Origin: Hormiphora californensis
Lineage: Eukaryota; Ctenophora; Tentaculata; Cydippida; Pleurobrachiidae
Direction: 5' to 3'
Length of the DNA: 64,000 nt
Assembly: GCA_020137815.1 (NCBI GenBank)
Contig: CM035354.1
Span: 3,879,342 to 3,943,341 of the forward strand
The position numbers and the translations under genes are program-made. The notes beneath the pieces are model-generated. The model was not told the DNA's origin, did no database searches, and saw nothing but the letters and a program-made list of their open reading frames with translations. This document shows positions 34,801 to 53,195 of this stretch, in pieces. Each line of letters starts with the position of its first letter. Position 1 is the stretch's first letter.

Positions 34801-35663
34801 CCCATCTTCCTTTTCTCAGTTTGGTGTTACGATTCTGGGTAAACATAATGAAGAACCCACAGTTCCTATTCGACATGGAGAAACCACCAATAATGGATTC
34901 CTTCCTATCGACACTCAGTCAGTGTCTCATCGACTCTTTCTCGCGGTCCGACCTCAACCTTACTGAGGTATAGTGAGATATCTATAATTCCATATTGTTG
35001 ATTTCTTTCCACCACCCTTCTTATGTGGCAATTACCGCTTCCCCCTAGCTCACTAAACTCCTTGCTTTTTATTAACTAAAACTTTTCGTAACCTCTTTTA
35101 CGTGGAAAAGAGGCCAGATGGCGTGATCAATCCCTAACAGCTACTGTCCCCTTACAGTTATCGTCAGCCAACAAGCTGAATTACAACAAGGAAGTTCTGA
35201 AGTACAGAAAGAGGGTTATCTCCTGGTATAGTGATGTGTTACAGGCGCCACGTGTGGAGCTTCGACAGGTGGTCATGGAGAGTCACCTTCCGCCCATGGT
35301 TAGTAGTATTACCAGTTACAAAATTTTGTAAAATAGGAAACTGATTGAGTGATTAGAGCATCTTAGGGCAGGGGCGGGGCTCGAGTAGTAAAATTGTTGT
35401 TACTCAAAGGTAGTAGGGTAAGGGGTAAAACGGTCAAAAAAGGGAGCTCTAAAGTCACTTCTAGAGGTTAGACTCTCGTAGCAATTTCCATTTCAACTGA
35501 CCCCTCTTTCCTTTTTCAGCCGTTCCGAACGAACTTCGCAGTTTCGCAGCTCCTTCACTTCGCCCTCAAATACAGGGAGCAAATATCGGATGCCCTGCCC
35601 CAGGCAGGCACCACAGTCACCCAATCGGACTTTGATGTTGTCTGCAAACCACCTCACCGATGA
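1327..35663 (+). CDS. Plexin receptor, 3' part (partial at 5' end), 28 exons
   Basis: Single-pass receptor for semaphorins with an intracellular GAP domain. Exons: 1327-1471, 1591-1681, 7324-7426, 8079-8186, 8761-8874, 9310-9418, 9798-9988, 10465-10634, 10796-10934, 18800-18936, 19114-19286, 19436-19626, 19737-19894, 20094-20242, 20394-20558, 20713-20859, 21069-21217, 22358-22471, 22642-22736, 22867-22965, 32599-32743, 32841-33086, 33218-33378, 33518-33653, 33798-33967, 34820-34967, 35158-35298, 35520-35663. All are GT-AG with matching phases and give 1345 aa in one frame. Order: Ig-like segment, PSI2 (exon 3, CGACSSVTRYCTWCPLEGSC), IPT, PSI3 (exon 7), further IPT domains, one membrane helix (exons 15-16), basic juxtamembrane stretch, split GAP domain (LLLRQTKSVAEKLLTNW near 22900; RIHLVRPTYG near 33520) around a Rho-binding insert (32841-33086). 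Sema and PSI1 must lie left of the window. Plexin subclass not assigned. Confidence 0.95.
1682..7323. other. Large plexin intron (5.6 kb) with microsatellites
   Basis: Lies between the exon ending ...NLYKA and the PSI2 exon, which join directly as expected for plexins. Contains (GA)n at about 2920-2962, (TC)n at 3726-3772, 5112-5200, 5610-5650 and 6205-6282, a short GA array at 6908-6935, and a two-copy 33-bp repeat near 3925-3980. No supportable gene. Confidence 0.7.
7981..8110 (+). repeat. Three tandem copies of a splice acceptor plus exon start (~49-bp unit)
   Basis: The pyrimidine tract, CAG acceptor and first ~20 exon bases (GAnTCnGCCCAATGTCC) of the plexin exon at 8079 occur three times in tandem, starting at about 7981, 8030 and 8076. 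Only the last copy runs on into the open IPT exon; the first two are followed within the unit by an in-frame TAA, so acceptor choice should matter. Confidence 0.85.
10938..10952. repeat. LINE target-site duplication, copy at the element's 3' end
   Basis: The 15-mer GGTCCTGTACTAGAT just inside the plexin donor at 10935 reappears exactly at 18622-18636. The two copies bracket everything between, which defines the LINE insertion. Confidence 0.9.
10953..11184 (-). other. LINE 3' UTR and (TAGA)n tail
   Basis: Between the ORF2 stop (11185) and the target duplication. On the minus strand it ends in about four TAGA units (10953-10968), a microsatellite tail of the kind seen in several non-LTR clades instead of poly(A). 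A short hairpin (GGGCTTGCC / GGCAAGCCC) lies at about 10980-11000 and may be part of a 3' recognition structure; that role is inferred. Confidence 0.7.
11185..15504 (-). CDS. LINE ORF2: AP endonuclease, reverse transcriptase, RNase H, CCHC (1439 aa)
   Basis: Enzyme of target-primed reverse transcription: nicks DNA and copies its own RNA. Uninterrupted 1439 codons. Residues 1-200 are basic, Thr/Asn-rich and contain NNLITNYF (150-157). The AP-endonuclease domain follows (~220-440): ICEPY (251-255), NSDTNAHSTIWG (355-366), IIDLTIT (406-412) and the catalytic SDH (432-434). RT motifs include NKAPGPDKI, LDVEGAFD (~796), GVAQGGILSP and the active site FADD (884-887). RNase H is near 1145-1270 (VYTDGS, IRSDSA, GNEIADQLA). 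The C-terminus has a CxxC...HLxCxC finger (~1375-1395). All catalytic residues I can check are present, so the element may be competent. Plus-strand ORFs across this interval are shadows. Confidence 0.97.
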   Translation of the reverse strand: MPKSNVKALEPRIGPSATTKQSSPIPNLTQLHDNLIDNQATIPKINDHDTAQRTGIRATNKPSGKVSSNNSHLISSSPIKRKRTRNDNFTCRAKCRKVMTNSPTVPTTKKRQTPDSKRTSNKAKKGKTMTATSNTNQMTKPHLPKQTTKNNLITNYFKSTKDISTNNTRSQPIATSTAEMKLNKRINRTNATSPIFTTQINHARTEEEAKEKTDDHLVPISMIYTNQQHKKAALTTLSANIINNHAPIIFICEPYCDKNKKIPNIHKDIAIIKPETTEHNPRVAIALHKNHSSKAITLHEFTTRDSIAIQINRRQQKIILAAIYMDGDEDTLQYINIIHKLAKYAKKQHASLIINSDTNAHSTIWGDKKTDKRGDEIQISLANNNLSLMNTGNKATFENSRLQKSIIDLTITNEQGRELICNWTVSQEFTNSDHKYLRAKLKVMTNKFQKTKTDKNTDWPKFKQILAEDKDLETIINNPPTNKSEMDRASEVINEKIKKAWDLTTEYTYSTNKIKPPPWYNKEIRAQINKTKKKLKKHRKNKTLQTQQELQNANNILNRLQRTHKKEAWEKFTENIANTPAISRLNKICKNRDNSSRNLDCIYRADDSITTNAKETLEIMRDRHFGSTTIDNISQIQTAEERDTLKFELTEVKDAINSMKPNKAPGPDKITANMLQNAIDTVAEPLLKLFQCSYDIGQTPNNWKTSKGIFLPKPGKDDYNNPKAYRTITLAPIILKIQERLIYWNLEKNKIDSQLNDKQFGFRKSNSTEAALHKIVHKIEKRMKRKQFALGVFLDVEGAFDKISFEAIQRGLINKGINTKTINWIMDMTTTRSLYVEHKNENITFQIKRGVAQGGILSPLIWNIVLDSLLQSTAKDTPAYLQAFADDLISLAEGDDIEIIRHRTQTTLNHINNWCKDQGLSLSAIKTTMIMFTTKRKWALKPIFIEGTEIKLSTTTKFLGVTIDNRLNFNKHIDNITKKAKRNLMRANIAIGPTWGLSPKVAIWLYRQTIRPLITYAAPIWINAIYKQHNAKKLRAVQRLALRIATGAFPNTAGADLNIITNTTDIIHHVEKTATETTGRLKANGKWTKEKGMLTNYTHAHTCNRLWEELELPVRPLDKTTKETLMKNYETTIDWETGTLDEEDRNALTVYTDGSKNEANQTGLGAHSKSTVLTQEIDISERLPNYSTVFQAEVTAIKRAAEELNNNGTRNHHIHIRSDSAASISALSKLTSDSLTIKECNAELNQLAQNNTVKIKWVKAHIGIQGNEIADQLAKEGCSKSISETRQIPIPHSYIKNSTAKIAKTKTMNQFLINGGKHTRTIVTNESTWNSLSKKMTLYANQRKKYRTILHLITNIGPFNYYLKKIGKSNTDICSLCSKTKENAKHLICECEILETERMRLSGKTSYKDLGKTIIYHTTVAIKLIEKANKLKNHLSQGD
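15505..16245 (-). other. LINE spacer between ORF1 and ORF2
   Basis: About 740 bp between the ORF1 stop and the ORF2 start, more GC-rich than ORF2 and with CpG-rich patches (15760-16080). No convincing additional ORF. A near-repeat of a Glu-Ala-Leu-type coding phrase occurs around 15470-15560 next to the ORF2 start. Confidence 0.55.
16230..16301 (-). repeat. Inverted repeat spanning the ORF1 stop codon
   Basis: Fifteen-base arms GTTGGTCAAGGGGGT and ACCCCCTTGACCAAC flank ~40 bp containing the last codons and the stop of the ORF1 region. In the transcript this would fold into a stem with the stop codon near its base. Confidence 0.75.
16246..17738 (-). CDS. LINE ORF1-region protein, readable only as four phase-0 exons (324 aa)
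   Basis: Minus-strand exons 17738-17292, 17047-16847, 16732-16535 and 16374-16246 (449... 447, 201, 198 and 129 nt), all phase 0, each junction GT-AG with a pyrimidine tract; introns are 244, 114 and 160 nt. The ATG sits in a good context (aaccATGG). Residues 1-149 form an apparently globular N-terminus I do not recognise (starts MARRLTPQQKIMRAPRGRQL); 150-216 carry VPGHG/VPGNG repeats and an Asn/Gln-rich tail; 217-282 are a Gln-rich coiled-coil-like stretch ending in a basic KDKRNKNKDKK tail; 283-324 end HPMDD. It is inside the target duplications, upstream of ORF2 and in the same strand, the position of a LINE ORF1, yet it lacks CCHC knuckles. Read without splicing it is cut by several stops and frame changes. 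Alternatives: decayed ORF1, or a captured host gene. Confidence 0.62.
16441..16510 (-). mobile_element. Fragment of an hAT-like MITE inside the third ORF1 intron
   Basis: About 68 bp of this intron match, with scattered differences, the 109-bp MITE at 60882-60990: both share GACTGGTT.TCAGCCAATC, TATTTCCTG.TTCGGTCGGTT and GTTATT. One terminal repeat (TTCGGTCGGTT) is recognisable; the other end is missing. Confidence 0.6.
17739..18543 (-). other. LINE 5' leader
   Basis: About 800 bp between the candidate ribozyme and the ORF1 ATG. It has a GC-rich, CpG-containing stretch (18310-18550) that could hold an internal promoter, then A/T-richer DNA. No ORF is supported. Confidence 0.5.
18544..18623 (-). 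ncRNA. Candidate HDV-like self-cleaving ribozyme at the LINE 5' end
   Basis: Read on the minus strand, the first 80 nt fall into the nested double-pseudoknot order of HDV-like ribozymes: P1 CCACTGC, P2 GAAGAAGA, P3 GCC, loop TTGCCGC, P3' GGC, P1' GCAGTGG, linker CTTAA, P4 hairpin GGCTCTCAGT-CTTG-ACTGAGAGCC, linker AACCAA (contains a possible catalytic C), P2' TCTTCTTC. All helices are perfectly paired (7, 8, 3 and 10 bp) and P3' directly abuts P1', as in HDV. The predicted cut before CCACTGC falls at the element/target boundary (two bases overlap the duplication). R2, L1Tc and other LINEs are known to carry such ribozymes at 5' ends. The P1.1 pairing is not clear, and cleavage is not shown. 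Confidence 0.72.
18622..18636. repeat. LINE target-site duplication, copy at the element's 5' end
   Basis: Exact copy of the 15-mer at 10938-10952. The last bases next to the element (CC on the minus strand) could be either duplication or ribozyme P1. Confidence 0.9.
19017..19085. repeat. CCATGGTAACC short tandem repeat
   Basis: Five to six near-perfect copies of a 12-13-bp unit (CCATGGTAACCC) in a plexin intron. The palindromic core GTTACCATGGTAAC recurs at 19907-19955, 22590-22630, 23690-23805, 24060-24128 and 62275-62308. Confidence 0.8.
21304..22303. mobile_element. Foldback element A (~1 kb, TA target duplication)
   Basis: Near-perfect inverted repeat over the whole kilobase: GTAAGGGAATTA... 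at the left is mirrored by ...TAATTCCCTTAC at the right, each followed by TA. Inner arms include GGTTAATTAGATAATTGG and GCGCATAACCGTTTTTTGGC, shared with elements B and C. No coding sequence. It sits in the plexin intron between exons 21069-21217 and 22358-22471. Nonautonomous, Tc1/mariner-like by its TA duplication (inferred). Confidence 0.9.
23380..23530. repeat. ~32-bp minisatellite overlapping the Tg1 gene's stop codon
   Basis: Four imperfect units of the type GACTCTCCTCGCTTAGTTA(C/A)TCCATAGTAAC. The minus-strand stop TAA (23502-23504) lies inside the last unit, so the 3' coding end has grown out of, or into, the array. Confidence 0.75.
23502..25760 (-). CDS. Secreted protein with five thyroglobulin type-1 domains (392 aa)
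   Basis: Minus-strand exons 25760-25689, 25588-25447, 25305-25166, 24973-24857, 24753-24582, 24329-24186, 24056-23842 and 23678-23502; GT-AG throughout, phases agree. Starts with a signal peptide (MFAVCISLLLLTVSAA). Five Tg1 cores follow, recognised by QC...CWCVD plus a TG-type turn: RWCVDETTG (first Cys replaced by Arg), CWCVDPVSGDP, CWCVDHKTG, CWCVDKDTGEP and CWCVDVTSGR. No membrane helix, so probably extracellular. Tg1 domains occur in matrix proteins, and some inhibit papain-family or other proteases; which applies here is unknown. The gene is nested antisense in the plexin intron 22966-32598, 127 bp downstream of foldback element B. Confidence 0.87.
25887..26890. mobile_element. Foldback element B (~1 kb, TA target duplication)
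   Basis: Inverted repeat with ends GTAGGGACGAATCT / AGATTCGTCCCTAC, each flanked by TA. Shares the inner arm blocks of elements A and C (for example GCATTAGTGGGGGTAGGTGC) but has its own outer arms and central loop. Its left end lies 127 bp upstream of the Tg1 gene's ATG, so it may supply promoter or leader sequence; a TTTATAAG on the minus strand near 25905 lies within it. Confidence 0.9.
27087..27310. repeat. Three tandem ~75-bp repeats directly after the sushi gene
   Basis: Three copies of AACAATAAGACTGAAAAGCCC... each with a hairpin (GACTGAAAAG...CTTTTCAGCC), beginning 4 bp beyond the sushi gene's stop codon. They would form the first part of its 3' UTR. Confidence 0.85.
27314..31007 (-). 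CDS. Secreted protein: three copies of an unnamed ~145-aa module plus sushi domains (678 aa)
   Basis: Minus-strand exons 31007-30953, 30722-30303, 29632-29183, 29084-28902, 28485-28051, 27903-27729, 27703-27614 and 27542-27314. Signal peptide MIRLLLFTAALCGTVVLT, then module 1 (19-158), module 2 (159-308), sushi 1 (309-369), module 3 (370-514), sushi 2 (515-572) and a divergent third sushi-like segment (573-678). Each module is one exon, begins EW(T/A)AVE and ends ASDFYRA, with the conserved block ALIITCNNVEVLNYL and one Cys pair. I know this block from invertebrate proteins beside sushi domains but cannot name it. The sushi exons (phase 1-1) hold CPAFTVEGSTKGNW. Exons and some introns are near-duplicates, so the array grew by tandem duplication. 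The splice between 27614 and 27542 is the least certain, and a GTAAGC next to the stop could extend the gene. Confidence 0.85.
29713..30187. mobile_element. 475-bp foldback element in an intron of the sushi gene
   Basis: TAAAGTGAGAGTGGACAGAA at the left is mirrored by TTCTGTCCACTCTCACTTTA at the right; inner arms (GTTACTCTCGGGGAATT / AATTCCCCGAGAGTAAC, TTTTGCCGCTCAAAATCG and its mirror) pair too. No ORF of note. Confidence 0.85.
31640..32480. repeat. ~320-bp tandem duplication with GA microsatellite cores
   Basis: The block AAGCTTTGAGGTAATCGGCGG...TTTTAGAGAGAATGAGGGAG occurs at about 31950-32105 and again at 32270-32420, with a partial third copy near 31700-31830. The GA tract at 31832-31892 is an expansion inside the first unit. 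Lies in the plexin intron, 5' of the sushi gene. Confidence 0.8.
31832..31892. repeat. (GA)n microsatellite
   Basis: About 60 bp of pure GA within the tandem 320-bp array. Similar shorter tracts occur at 42184-42232 and 48347-48387. Confidence 0.95.
34080..34729. mobile_element. 650-bp foldback element built of GAAGTTTTT repeats
   Basis: Ends GGGGGGCCGGCTGAAG / CTTCAGCCGGCCCCCC. Both terminal arms contain internal TGAAGTTTTTGAAGTTTT repeats and each arm carries its own palindrome (GAAGTTGACTTC). Interior 34200-34600 is AT-rich with phrases distantly like elements A-C. It lies in a plexin intron. Confidence 0.8.
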
Positions 35664-36733
35664 CATGGCGGTGGAGATGTGTAGCTATTTTAGTGTCAAT
35701 ATATTGAGTTGATCAGTTCCCCCCTCCGAGTTGAAAAGGAGGATGTTTTTAACGAGTTTCGAGATGGTTTTTGTATGAGTGTTTGTAAGTCAAATCTTTT
35801 TGTACCGGCCCCAATCATAAGGAACGGATAATTCAAAGATAATGCTATGTTGCATAAAATATTCCTCAAATTTGCAAATGATTTCGTTTATAATTTAGAA
35901 GTAGAACAATACTTTTTTCTGGCACAATTATTTCAGCATCAAAAATATCCCTACCAAAAACATGAGAGTAGAGACTAAAAGGACAGTTTAATTCTTTGCT
36001 GCTATACATATCTTCTTCTTGACTTTTTTGTGACTACACGTTTATCATTTTCAGCAACTTTTTATCAGTGCCATAAACCTCATCACATGCACAGCACATG
36101 TTGTAGGGCTAGAGAGCCTTGTCTGAGATTAACAGAGGCGGTTGGCGACGAAAGGGTGGAAAAGAACTCTTTTCCTACCCTGTCCCAATCTGTCCTAGCA
36201 TTTCCAAAGTGTGACTGTGGGTGTGAAAGCACTCAATTATAATAGTGTCGATGTTAAACTGAATGTTTGAAGCTTTGAATTGTGTGATTGTTCATCAGCC
36301 GTTGTTTTGTAAGAAAATAAATTCTTTATACTTACAATGCGGTTACAATTGGTTTGTTTAATTTTGTTCAATGTGGAACTGGACATAGATAAAACATTAA
36401 ATGCTTTAGAAGATTGACGTAGCACGCGAAGAAACCCATTGAACGTGGCAATACTGCGCGCAACGCTCTTTTGAAATATGCGCGCCGCTCATATCAAGTT
36501 AAGTTTTGCGGTCGCGAGTTAAATTTTTCAAACTCGTCCGCGAAAATTGACCAAATTTTCAATTTTGTCTCTTTCACGTTTCAGTGCTTTTCAGTGTTCA
36601 CTGTTGTCAGTTGTACGTCCCTCTGACCTTCAGGAGTGCTCTACTTGTTAAGAGTTAAAGTTAAGAGTTGCAATTTGCCAATCTTTGATTTTGACAGATT
36701 GTCCATTTACACAGAAATGAATGTCGACTTCAT
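35664..36733 (+). other. Plexin 3' UTR and LIMK upstream region
   Basis: The plexin stop is followed by AT-rich sequence; an AATAAA at 36316-36321 is a candidate polyadenylation signal, 650 nt past the stop. CpG-bearing DNA at 36440-36560 (GCGCGCAACG, GCGCGCCGC) precedes the LIMK ATG and is a plausible promoter. Both assignments are inferred. Confidence 0.5.
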
Positions 36734-49513
<12,780 letters not shown>

Positions 49514-50255
49514 GGACAATTTTTAGTACTGATTCAATTTCCATGTGTGTATGTACATTGACCAATTTGTATTTGTTTTACAGTCCCCCACGGCAAGAAT
49601 TTGTTGTACATTTGTGAGATAAGGTGATGACCTTTCCCTGTTCACTAGAACTTTCGGTTACCACTGTTGCACATTTTCTGCTGGGTAGCGGGAGACCTTG
49701 TGAGGGGCATGTTGCGTAGCGCGCAGTAACCGGCACTCTAAGAAGTACACAATCGTTACCACTTTATTAACGCGCAAAGTTAGATACGCGCGTAAGAGTA
49801 ACTGAGCCGCGCAAGCATAATTTAAAGCTAAATAAAAGTCCAAAATTCACAATTTTGTGATTTTTGTGCACATTCCAAAATTGAAGTTAGATCTGAAACT
49901 TTAACTCTTGCCTCTTGTATCTGGTTTGAAAAGCGCTGCCTTATCCCGCGCTGCCAGCAACGTTTGCCAAGGATCTGGTGTGCCCTTTGTTATGGTTCAC
50001 TATCGTTTGACGCAGGGGAGCTCAATATTGGGGGGGGGGGGGGCTGAGATTTCGGCCAAAACTAGCGTAAAACACAGGCTTTTTCGCTACGCTATCGCCC
50101 CGCTGAAATTCGGAAAAATATTACCTTCAATTAACAAGATTGACAACGATATAATGGTACCTTCAATGATGAAAACATCGACTTTTTGCCTATAAATTTA
50201 AAATTTTCTTGCGCACCACTATCGATCCGCCACAAGTATAAAACTTGCACTTGGG
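49514..50255 (+). other. LIMK 3' flank
   Basis: An AATAAA at 49831-49836 is a candidate LIMK polyadenylation signal. A 12-bp motif GGTGATGACCTT (49625) appears inverted at ~51645, outside the palindrome that follows, and could be the terminal repeat of a larger composite element. No gene seen. Confidence 0.45.
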
Positions 50256-51617
50256 CACGGCGTGCCCGAGGGTAGTTTAACATTTGTTTTGGTGTCCATC
50301 TCCAATTCCGGTTGTAACTGTTGGGGAAGACCTTCCTGAAGGTCGTGGCGAAGCGGGAATAATCATGTAGACCCGCTCCGGCTTCAGAAAATTGAGAAAA
50401 AGATAGCTATCTTTTTTTTCACTTTGAAAATAAGACGTTTTTTATTAAAAGATCTTTGATCAGTAAGATGCGGTTGTCCCCCACCTATTTTTTGACGTAG
50501 AATCGAATGCCGTTGAAGTCAAATCTCTAAAATGTTGGCAAAATGGAGAAAATCACGTTTTTAGGTGTTTTTTGGTGAAAATAGCGTTCAAACTGGTAGT
50601 AGATGATGAGATAGAGTCCCAAAACTATCACAAATCGATTTTTTGGGTCTTTGTCGCCCTAGGAACAGAGTTTCATGAAAATCTGGTACAACGCCTATTC
50701 TCCGTTTTCTTTCAAAGAAGGTGAATATTGCTCTAATTTAGCCAATTTTGAAGAAAAGGCGTCCAAAAGGATACTAGTTGACAGGGTAGAGTCCCAAAAA
50801 CGTGAAAATCATCAATTTTAGGCATTTTATACCCTAGAAACAAATGGACGTGGTGGTCGGATGACATTTATTATCTCGGTAGGCCTCTGAAGTAGGTGGA
50901 AATAGCCAAAATATAGCGATTGCGGCAAATGAATGTGAATAAACGTTTACCAAACCCTGCTAAGTTGAAGAGTGGCTCTTGCATAACCCAGAAGCCCACT
51001 AAAGTGGGTTTGAGGCCTACCATGTCCATTTGTTTCTAGGGTATAAAATGCCTAAAATTGATACTTTTCAAGTTTTTGGGACTCTATCCTGTCAATTAGT
51101 ATCATTTTGGACGCCTTTTCTTCAAAATGGGCTAAATTAGAGCAATATTCACCTTCTTTGAAAGCAAACGGAGAATAGGCGTTGTACCAGATTTTCATGA
51201 AACTCTGTTCCTAGGGCGACAAAGACCCAAAAAATCGATTTGTGATAGTTTTGGGACTCTATCTCATCATCTACTACCAGTTTGAACGCTATTTTCACCA
51301 AAAAACACCTAAAAACGTGATTTTCTCCATTTTGCCAACATTTTAGAGATTTGACTTCAACGGCATTCGATTCTACGTCAAAAAATAGGTGGGGGACAAC
51401 CGCATCTTACTGATCAAAGATCTTTTAATAAAAAACGTCTTATTTTCAAAGTGAAAAAAAAGATAGCTATCTTTTTCTCAATTTTCTGAAGCCGGAGCGG
51501 GTCTACATGATTATTCCCGCTTCGCCACGACCTTCAGGAAGGTCTTCCCCAACAGTTACAACCGGAATTGGAGATGGACACCAAAACAAATGTTAAACTA
51601 CCCTCGGGCACGCCGTG
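50256..51617. mobile_element. 1.36-kb palindromic element D
   Basis: Two ~620-bp arms in inverted orientation from CACGGCGTGCCCGAGG to CCTCGGGCACGCCGTG, near-identical, around a ~120-bp unpaired centre (50880-51000). Not related to elements A-C by eye. No ORF beyond chance length. Confidence 0.88.
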
Positions 51618-52793
51618 TGGGAATCGAGCAAACTTGAATCGCCAAAAAGGTCATCACCAATAAGGGTCAGCACACACCTACGGCAAAATTAAAATCTTAA
51701 TTTTAAACCCAGACACACCAGCATCAGTCATTTTAATATGCACTCGCATAAACCACTCATGTCGATATTATCTCCATTCATATGCATGACTGTGACATCG
51801 TGCACACTGCTCGAAACTCGAGTTACATGTTGCAGTCATCCACCAAATGGTTGCCGGTCGTTTATCAGCCCAGTTCGGAGAGGAGAGTCTTCTGTAAGAC
51901 AAACTAATCCACGCCTTTATTAATTTCAGCTACTTATAGTAAAACATTGGTGGCGCCGTCACCTCTCTGCTTGCGGGCTTCGTTTTGGTGCGCTACGTGC
52001 ACGAGTTGTAAGGGTGACTGCCTCACCAAAGTAAAACACTGATCAGGCAAACTTCAAAAAGTATCGATACTCTTTACTTATTTTCTGGTAATTTACATGT
52101 TTATTTAGCACCGCCGGCCAGAGTAACAACAAGGCCAGAGCACATTATTTCTCCCTCTCTCTGTCTTTATATCTCTTTCTCTCTCTTTCTCTCTCTCTCT
52201 TTCTCTTCTTATATCAGTAATATTCCAAGTACATATATTACATTGAGTGTTGAAATTTTATGAAGTTCAACCATTACACAACAAATAATTCTGTGATAAA
52301 ATTCACCCCATATTCCTGGAAACCAGTGCTGCTCTTCTGTTCAATTCCAAGTCTTTAATCTTGCTGGACCTCTAGCAGACTCCCCCCCCCCTCCATCGTG
52401 CCATATTTCGTGTTGTTTCCCGGTACCCCACTGAAACAACAAAATTCTTGCTCACTGTCGACACCAAAACTATTATAAATTTCCGAGAAGTGGAATTTCT
52501 TCTTGTTATGTGCAGGGAAGGAGGGTCGAACAAGGCAAATTTCTTCGACACATTTATAAAATGTCGAATTAATTCTTTTCGATGATTTAGATTTTGGATG
52601 AGAATAGCTCCTTGCGTTTTTAAATTTATTTTCCCTTATTAGTTATTGGACACACCTTCTTTATAACCAGAATTCGACAAAAAGGTGAAATCTGAACTGT
52701 CTGTAATATGTACTACATGACAGTTTCTGGTAGTGTTTATTTAGCTCTGCCGGCAAACTAACATAATTTTATTTCTCTCTCTCTCTCTCTCTC

Positions 52794-52826
<33 letters not shown>

Positions 52827-53195
52827 CTCCCGCTCTCTTTCCAGATTTATCACATACTGGGAAGGATTCAAGGTCACATATATTGAGCCTGTCTTAGCTC
52901 AATTCTTGGAACTAGCGAACTTTCCGGGGATACAACTCCAGTAAAATCTTTAAACAAACACTGTACCCTGTTTTAATTTAAGATCTCCTTGTCATCTGTG
53001 TTAGTATTGATATATCCTGCCCCAATATCAATCACCTGCCCATCATTGGTTTGCAAAACCATTTTGCTGAAATCGCTATCTTTTGTCAGTGATTGAAACA
53101 CAAGTTTTTACCTTTGAAATAGTTGTTGGAGGGTTTCTACTTTCTAGTATAATAGATCTTATTACTGACGTTCCCTTACTCCATTTGTTTTAGCA
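51618..53195. other. Intergenic region upstream of the MFS transporter
   Basis: Contains (TC)n tracts at 52147-52205 and 52774-52824 and otherwise unremarkable AT-rich DNA. The transporter's ATG exon follows a splice acceptor (TTTTAG at 53188-53193), so a noncoding first exon probably lies here; I could not fix it. Confidence 0.45.
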
